A stretch of DNA of 64,000 nt from Xenorhabdus lircayensis. Its GTDB lineage: Bacteria > Pseudomonadota > Gammaproteobacteria > Enterobacterales > Enterobacteriaceae. Positions 59,278 to 64,000 of the stretch are shown piece after piece (the first letter of the stretch is position 1; each line of letters begins with the position of its first letter). The position numbers and the translations under genes are program-made. Below the pieces are notes generated by a model. The model did no database searches and was not told where the DNA came from. It saw only the letters and a program-made list of their open reading frames with translations. The DNA lies in NCBI RefSeq assembly GCF_016306625.1, contig NZ_JACOII010000026.1, positions 16,305 to 80,304 of the forward strand, read 5' to 3'.

Positions 59278-61920
59278 ATGAGCCAGCGCGGACTTGAAGC
59301 ATTGCTACGCCCTAAATCTATCGCCGTGATTGGTGCTTCTGAAAAACCAGAAAAAGCCAGCTCAATGTTGATGAAAAATTTGTTGATGGGGGGGTTTACG
59401 GGGCCCATTCTTCCCGTAACACCAAACAAATGCGCCGTTCTGGGTGTGTTGGCCTATCCTTCTATCGATAAGTTACCATTAACCCCCGATCTTGCTGTGA
59501 TCTGTACTCATCACCGCCGCAATTTGTCTTTGCTGGAACAACTGGCTCAATACGGATGCAAAACCGTTATTATTTTATCCTCGCCACCGTCACAATTTAC
59601 TGAACTAAAGCAATGTGGCCAAAAACATCATATTCGAATCCTGGGGCCTAATAGCCTTGGCATTCTGGCACCTTGGATCGGGCTGAATGCCAGTTTTTCT
59701 CCGATACCTATTCTGAAAGGTAAACTGGCTTTTATTTCACAGTCAGCAGCAATATCAAATACGATTCTGGACTGGGCTAATCATCGCAATATCGGTTTTT
59801 CGTATTTCATTGCTTTGGGTGACAGTGTTGATATCGACATTGATGATCTACTCGATTTTCTAGCAAGGGACAGTAAGACAAGTGCCATTTTGTTACATCT
59901 CGAACATATCAGCGATGCCCGACGTTTTCTTTCGGCCTCTCGAAGCGCTTCACGCAATAAACCCATTCTGGTCGTGAAAAGCAGCCGCACCCGAAAGGCT
60001 CAGCAATTATTAGGGGAACAACAGAATTTCGATACTGCCTATGATGCTGCAATTCAACGTGCCGGATTACTGCGCGTACAGGACACGCATGAAATGTTTT
60101 CTGCGGTGGAAACATTGAGTTTTATGCGACCATTGCGCGGGGATCGATTGTTGATCGTCAGTAATGGCACAGCACCTGCAGCAATGGCACTGGATGAACT
60201 GCTCAGGAGAGCCGGCAAACTCGCCGTGTTAGGAGAGGAAACAATCAGTGCGTTGTCAGGCATACTTCCCGAAACGCTTCTTCTGCGCAATCCTTTGGAT
60301 ATCGGTGATGATTCCTCAACCGAGCAGTATATTGCTGCGCTCAAAATGCTTTTGGATAGCCATGACTATGATGCCTTACTGCTAATTCATTCCCCCTGCG
60401 CTATATCTCACAGCAAAACTACGGCGATTCGGGCCATCCAGACCATTAAGGAGCATCCACGCGGAAAATGGCTCACCATTTTCACTAATTGGTGCGGAGA
60501 ATATTCCTCATTGGAGGCTCGACGTTTATTCAGTGAAGCTGGTATCCCGACTTACCGCACACCAGAAGGCGCAATTACCGCGTTTATGCATATGGTGGAA
60601 TATCAACGTAACCAAAAACAACTCAAAGAAACGCCATCCCTGCCAATTGGCATTACATCGAATACAGCTCGAGCCCATGAATGTATACAACAAGCTCTTG
60701 ATAACGGGAATGTCCAACTGGATACCCATGAAGTACAACCGATTCTTGAAGCCTACGGGTTAAATACCTTACCAACCTGGATCGCTCATACCAGTGATGA
60801 TGCGGTCAATATCGCAGAGAAAATTGGCTATCCCGTTGCCCTGAAGCTCCGCTCCCCTGATATTCCACATAAATCAGAAGTTCAGGGAGTAATGCTGTAT
60901 TTGCGTAATGCTGATGAAGTCAAAACAGCCGCTCAAGCGATTATTGAACGTGTTAAACAAAACTTTCCACAAGCCAGAATTCATGGTCTGTTAGTACAGA
61001 GCATGGCGAACCGAGCGGGTGCGCAAGAACTGAGGATTTCTATTGAGCAAGATGAGATATTTGGCCCTTTAATCATGCTGGGAGAAGGCGGTATTGATTG
61101 GATTCATGAAACACAGGCGGCCGTCGCTCTTCCTCCCCTGAATATGGCATTAGCCCGTTATCTGGTTATTCAGGCAATTAAGAGTGGCAAAATAAAATCT
61201 GGCGGTTCACTGCTGCCTCTGGATATCCCTGCACTCAGTCAGTTGTTGGTCAGAGTATCCAATCTTCTTATCGATTGTCCTCAAATTGTTCGCATGAATA
61301 TTCATCCACTCCTTGCATCAGGTAATGAGTTCACTCTATTGGATGTGGCGATGGAGTTAACACCAGTAACAGGCGATCCTCGCAAAAGACTTGCTATTCG
61401 GCCTTATCCCAATGAGCTGGAAGAAACTATCTATATAAAAAACGATGTTGAGTGTCTGCTACGCCCAATCTTGCCGGAAGATGAACCTCTGTTGAAGGCA
61501 TTTATCGGTCAGGTGACAAAAGAAGATCTTTATTACCGATATTTCAGTGAAATCAGTGAGTTTACCCATGACGATCTCGCTAATATGACCCAGATTGACT
61601 ATGACCGGGAAATGGCATTCGTCGCGATACGTCATCCGACAACTACCCCTGAGATTATTGGTGTCGCCCGTGCTATGGTCGATCCCGATAATATCGAAGC
61701 AGAATTTGCAATATTAGTACGATCAGACCTAAAGGGTATTACGTTAGGCTATCAGCTTATGACTAAGTTGATTCATTACACAAGAGAACATGGTATTCAG
61801 ACTCTGGCTGCCATTACCATGCCGGAAAACCGTAATATGATTCAACTTGCCAAGAAGCTTGGTTTTTCCACTGATATCCAGTTAGAAGATGGCATTGTTA
61901 ATCTGATATTAAAGCTCTAG
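59278..61920 (+). CDS. patZ: PatZ, protein lysine acetyltransferase
   Basis: Acetylates lysines of metabolic enzymes such as acetyl-CoA synthetase, using acetyl-CoA. In order: a CoA-binding domain (SIAVIGASEKPEKASSMLM), succinyl-CoA-ligase-like domains, an ATP-grasp domain (about residues 480-690, YPVALKLRSPDIPHKSEVQG) and a C-terminal GNAT domain (about 730-880). It has 880 residues, near the E. coli 886. In the E. coli protein the ligase-like domains are catalytically inactive. Confidence 0.95.
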   Translation: MSQRGLEALLRPKSIAVIGASEKPEKASSMLMKNLLMGGFTGPILPVTPNKCAVLGVLAYPSIDKLPLTPDLAVICTHHRRNLSLLEQLAQYGCKTVIILSSPPSQFTELKQCGQKHHIRILGPNSLGILAPWIGLNASFSPIPILKGKLAFISQSAAISNTILDWANHRNIGFSYFIALGDSVDIDIDDLLDFLARDSKTSAILLHLEHISDARRFLSASRSASRNKPILVVKSSRTRKAQQLLGEQQNFDTAYDAAIQRAGLLRVQDTHEMFSAVETLSFMRPLRGDRLLIVSNGTAPAAMALDELLRRAGKLAVLGEETISALSGILPETLLLRNPLDIGDDSSTEQYIAALKMLLDSHDYDALLLIHSPCAISHSKTTAIRAIQTIKEHPRGKWLTIFTNWCGEYSSLEARRLFSEAGIPTYRTPEGAITAFMHMVEYQRNQKQLKETPSLPIGITSNTARAHECIQQALDNGNVQLDTHEVQPILEAYGLNTLPTWIAHTSDDAVNIAEKIGYPVALKLRSPDIPHKSEVQGVMLYLRNADEVKTAAQAIIERVKQNFPQARIHGLLVQSMANRAGAQELRISIEQDEIFGPLIMLGEGGIDWIHETQAAVALPPLNMALARYLVIQAIKSGKIKSGGSLLPLDIPALSQLLVRVSNLLIDCPQIVRMNIHPLLASGNEFTLLDVAMELTPVTGDPRKRLAIRPYPNELEETIYIKNDVECLLRPILPEDEPLLKAFIGQVTKEDLYYRYFSEISEFTHDDLANMTQIDYDREMAFVAIRHPTTTPEIIGVARAMVDPDNIEAEFAILVRSDLKGITLGYQLMTKLIHYTREHGIQTLAAITMPENRNMIQLAKKLGFSTDIQLEDGIVNLILKL

Positions 61921-62122
61921 TAAAGAGCAATTCAGCATATACCTCGTAAGAGTAAAGGTCTTCACTTCGTGATGGATCGCACAGACTTAAAGCAATCAGC
62001 TCTGAAGAGTTAATTCATACTCACAATGAACCAAACTAATGGTATCATCGCCAGATCATTTTGATTCATACACCTTATGATGGAACTTATTCCATCTAAA
62101 CTAAGAGAAAAAACGCACTGTG

Positions 62123-63478
62123 ATGTTGTCCAAATTTAAACAAGCAAAACACCAACAACACCTTGCACAACTGCCTAAACTACCGCAGTCAGTTGCTGAC
62201 ATAGAGACACTTTATCAATCTAAAGTGTTCTACAGCACCTTACTAGAACGCATTGCAAACGCCCAAAAACATATTTATATCGCAGCACTGTATTTAGAAA
62301 ACGATGATGCTGGGCGAGATATTCTGACTGCATTATATATTGCCAAGCAAAAACGTCCTGAATTGGACATCAAAATCCTCGTTGACTGGCATCGTGCTCA
62401 ACGTGGTCGTATTGGCGTAGAAGCAGCGGCAACAAACGCAGATTGGTACTGTTCCATGGCCGAAAGCTACCCTGACGTCAGCATTCCCATTCTGGGCGTT
62501 CCGGTGAACACTCGTGAAGCTTTGGGAATTTTACATCTAAAAGGCTTTATCTTTGATGATACGGTAATTTATAGCGGAGCCAGCATTAATAATGTCTATT
62601 TGCATCGCCATGAAAAATATCGCTATGACCGTTATCATTTGCTGAATAATGCAAAACTCGCAGCAATTATGAAGCAATTTATCGATGACAGTATTCTTAC
62701 CGCTGAAGCCGTAAAAAATTTAGCCAGCCACAATCGTCCTCGTAATCTTGAAATTAAAACTTTGATCCGCCAATTTCGTGCTTCATTGCGAAACTTTGAG
62801 TATCTCTTTGAAAATCAAGCATCAAATGAGGAATTAGCCGTAACACCTCTTGTGGGTCTGGGTAAAAAGAATCCGCTGAATAAAACAATCTGCCATCTGA
62901 TGTCCTGTACTGAAAATAAGTTGATTATCTGTACACCTTATTTCAATTTACCCGCAGTGCTGGTACGTGCAATATCACGGCTGCTTCGTCAAGGAAAACA
63001 AGTTGAGATCATCATTGGAGACAAAACAGCCAATGATTTTTATATTCCACCGGAAGAGCCCTTTAAGATCATCGGAGCATTACCTTATCTGTATGAAATT
63101 AACTTACGCCGTTTTACCAACCGGCTGCAAAAGTTTATCGATAGCCAGCAATTAACCATTCGATTATGGAAAGATCAGGATAATACTTATCACTTAAAAG
63201 GGATCTGGATTGATGATAAATGGCAATTAATTACAGGTAATAACCTCAACCCTCGCGCATGGGGGCTGGATCTGGAAAATGCTATTCTTATTCATGATCC
63301 CCAGCAAGAAATGCAAGAACAACGTTCAATGGAGTTGGATTGCATTCGTACTCATACGAAGATTATCAATGATTATCAGGAAATAGAGAGTATCCAGCTC
63401 TATCCGGTTAAAGTTCGCAAGCTGATACGCCGTTTACGCCGTATTCGAGTTGATCGGTTAATCAGTAGAATACTGTAA
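62123..63478 (+). CDS. pssA: Phosphatidylserine synthase PssA
   Basis: Makes phosphatidylserine from CDP-diacylglycerol and serine, the committed step to phosphatidylethanolamine. It is a phospholipase D-superfamily member with two HKD-type motifs, HLKGFIFDDTVIYSGAS and HLKGIWIDDKWQLITGNN, and the basic C-terminus VRKLIRRLRRIRVDRLISRI that binds membrane. The ATG 62123 gives 451 residues, the E. coli length; the GTG directly before it is not needed. Confidence 0.96.
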   Translation: MLSKFKQAKHQQHLAQLPKLPQSVADIETLYQSKVFYSTLLERIANAQKHIYIAALYLENDDAGRDILTALYIAKQKRPELDIKILVDWHRAQRGRIGVEAAATNADWYCSMAESYPDVSIPILGVPVNTREALGILHLKGFIFDDTVIYSGASINNVYLHRHEKYRYDRYHLLNNAKLAAIMKQFIDDSILTAEAVKNLASHNRPRNLEIKTLIRQFRASLRNFEYLFENQASNEELAVTPLVGLGKKNPLNKTICHLMSCTENKLIICTPYFNLPAVLVRAISRLLRQGKQVEIIIGDKTANDFYIPPEEPFKIIGALPYLYEINLRRFTNRLQKFIDSQQLTIRLWKDQDNTYHLKGIWIDDKWQLITGNNLNPRAWGLDLENAILIHDPQQEMQEQRSMELDCIRTHTKIINDYQEIESIQLYPVKVRKLIRRLRRIRVDRLISRIL

Positions 63479-63503
63479 AATAGATAAATAATTATCAATT
63501 TTT

Positions 63504-63538
63504 AAATCCCCTCTCGCTATTGCCAGAGGGGATTTTTT
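63504..63538 (+). terminator. Terminator after pssA
   Basis: AAATCCCCTCT (63504-63514) pairs with AGAGGGGATTT (63525-63535) around a ten-base loop and continues into TTT. Confidence 0.9.
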
Positions 63539-63597
63539 GTATCTTATTTATCAAACAGCTATGATTTATTGAAAGATAAATCATAGCGTAAATCACA

Positions 63598-63951
63598 ATG
63601 AGAAAAACCGTCAACAATAAGATAAAAAATATATTAATAATCTTCCCTCTCCTATTGAATACATCTTGCTCTAATATCCGTCAAGCCAATGATAACTGGT
63701 CTGGCAAAGATAAAGCTCAACATTTCCTATTCTCTGCGGTTGTAGCTGCTGCTGGAAATGCTTATGGAGATCGTCAAAATTGGGGATATCGTGAAAGTTC
63801 ACAATTTAGTGTGTTACTGTCGATCAGTCTAGGAGCAACAAAAGAACTTTATGATAGTCGCCCATCTGGAACAGGCTGGAGTTGGCATGATATTGTTTAT
63901 GACATAGCTGGAACTATCGCAGGTTATAGTCTGTATCAATCTATGAAGTGA
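63598..63951 (+). CDS. yfiM: YfiM, small lipoprotein of the DUF2279 family
   Basis: Predicted lipoprotein of 117 residues: a signal peptide with lipobox LNTSC, then the family core WSGKDKAQHFLFSAVVAAAGN, SLGATKELYDSRPSGTGWSWHD and a hydrophobic C-terminus. Function unknown. The gene follows pssA in E. coli too. Codon use is AT-rich compared with pssA. Confidence 0.9.
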   Translation: MRKTVNNKIKNILIIFPLLLNTSCSNIRQANDNWSGKDKAQHFLFSAVVAAAGNAYGDRQNWGYRESSQFSVLLSISLGATKELYDSRPSGTGWSWHDIVYDIAGTIAGYSLYQSMK

Positions 63952-64000
63952 TTTTTCGCTCTATAATCTTTTCAAATCCCAAACGCAAAAAAGCCATCCG

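Noticed and set aside
5378..64000. CRISPR arrays, prophage modules or toxin gene clusters
   Set aside because: I looked for regularly spaced direct repeats, phage structural genes, integrases and NRPS or Tc-toxin motifs and saw none.
63952..64000. Possible start of a terminator or a further gene at the window end
   Set aside because: Only 49 bases remain after yfiM; the AAAAAAGCCATCCG end may be one arm of a hairpin, but the other arm would lie outside the window.

Overview
The window is one contiguous stretch of an enterobacterial chromosome. Most genes are recognisable counterparts of Escherichia coli genes, but base composition is more AT-rich, spacers are longer, and E. coli gene neighbourhoods that lie far apart are joined. 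Protein similarity and the fused desferrioxamine-type siderophore enzyme point to the Morganellaceae, most likely Xenorhabdus or a close relative. The genus is an inference; no rRNA or other taxonomic marker is present.

Layout. (1) 1-4546: amino-sugar catabolism: the end of a GlcNAc PTS permease lacking a IIA domain, then nagB-nagA-nagC. (2) 4634-5483: a stringent-type promoter, six tRNA genes (Met, Leu, Gln, Gln, Met, Gln) and a terminator. (3) 5694-16154: ubiF facing miaB-ybeZ-ybeY-corC-lnt, then the glutamate/aspartate ABC transporter gltIJKL with an internal terminator. (4) 16355-28073: leuS-lptE-holA-nadD-rsfS-rlmH-mrdA-mrdB-rlpA, then dacA and ybeD: tRNA charging, LPS assembly, replication, NAD synthesis, ribosome maturation and the rod-shape/peptidoglycan genes. 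(5) 28074-30723: an insertion between ybeD and lipB with a decayed siderophore-reductase gene under an intact Fur box, unassigned debris and trkG. (6) 30724-33822: lipB-lipA-crcB, cspE and a methylated-DNA repair gene. (7) 33823-35115: 1.3 kb of AT-rich DNA without a credible gene. (8) 35116-43436: proVWX (glycine betaine import), ygaZH (branched-chain amino acid export), and mprA-emrA-emrB (multidrug efflux).

(9) 43612-56759: the main accessory block, a ten-gene hydroxamate siderophore island entirely on the minus strand in two apparent transcription units. The upstream unit encodes a stand-alone NIS synthetase, a TonB receptor, a binding lipoprotein, two permeases, an ATPase and a FhuF-type reductase. 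The downstream unit encodes a small unknown protein, a flavin N-monooxygenase and an acyltransferase-NIS synthetase fusion. Together they can make, import and unload an iron chelator. Having two synthetases of the same type plus an unknown small protein at the head of the biosynthetic operon is the most unusual feature of the window. (10) 57307-63951: yfiF, tapT, patZ, pssA and yfiM, ordinary core genes.

A second theme is a set of short tandem duplications. Three lie in frame at the 5' ends of genes (lptE, nadD, the siderophore-binding lipoprotein) with unit lengths that are multiples of three; two or three more lie in spacers.
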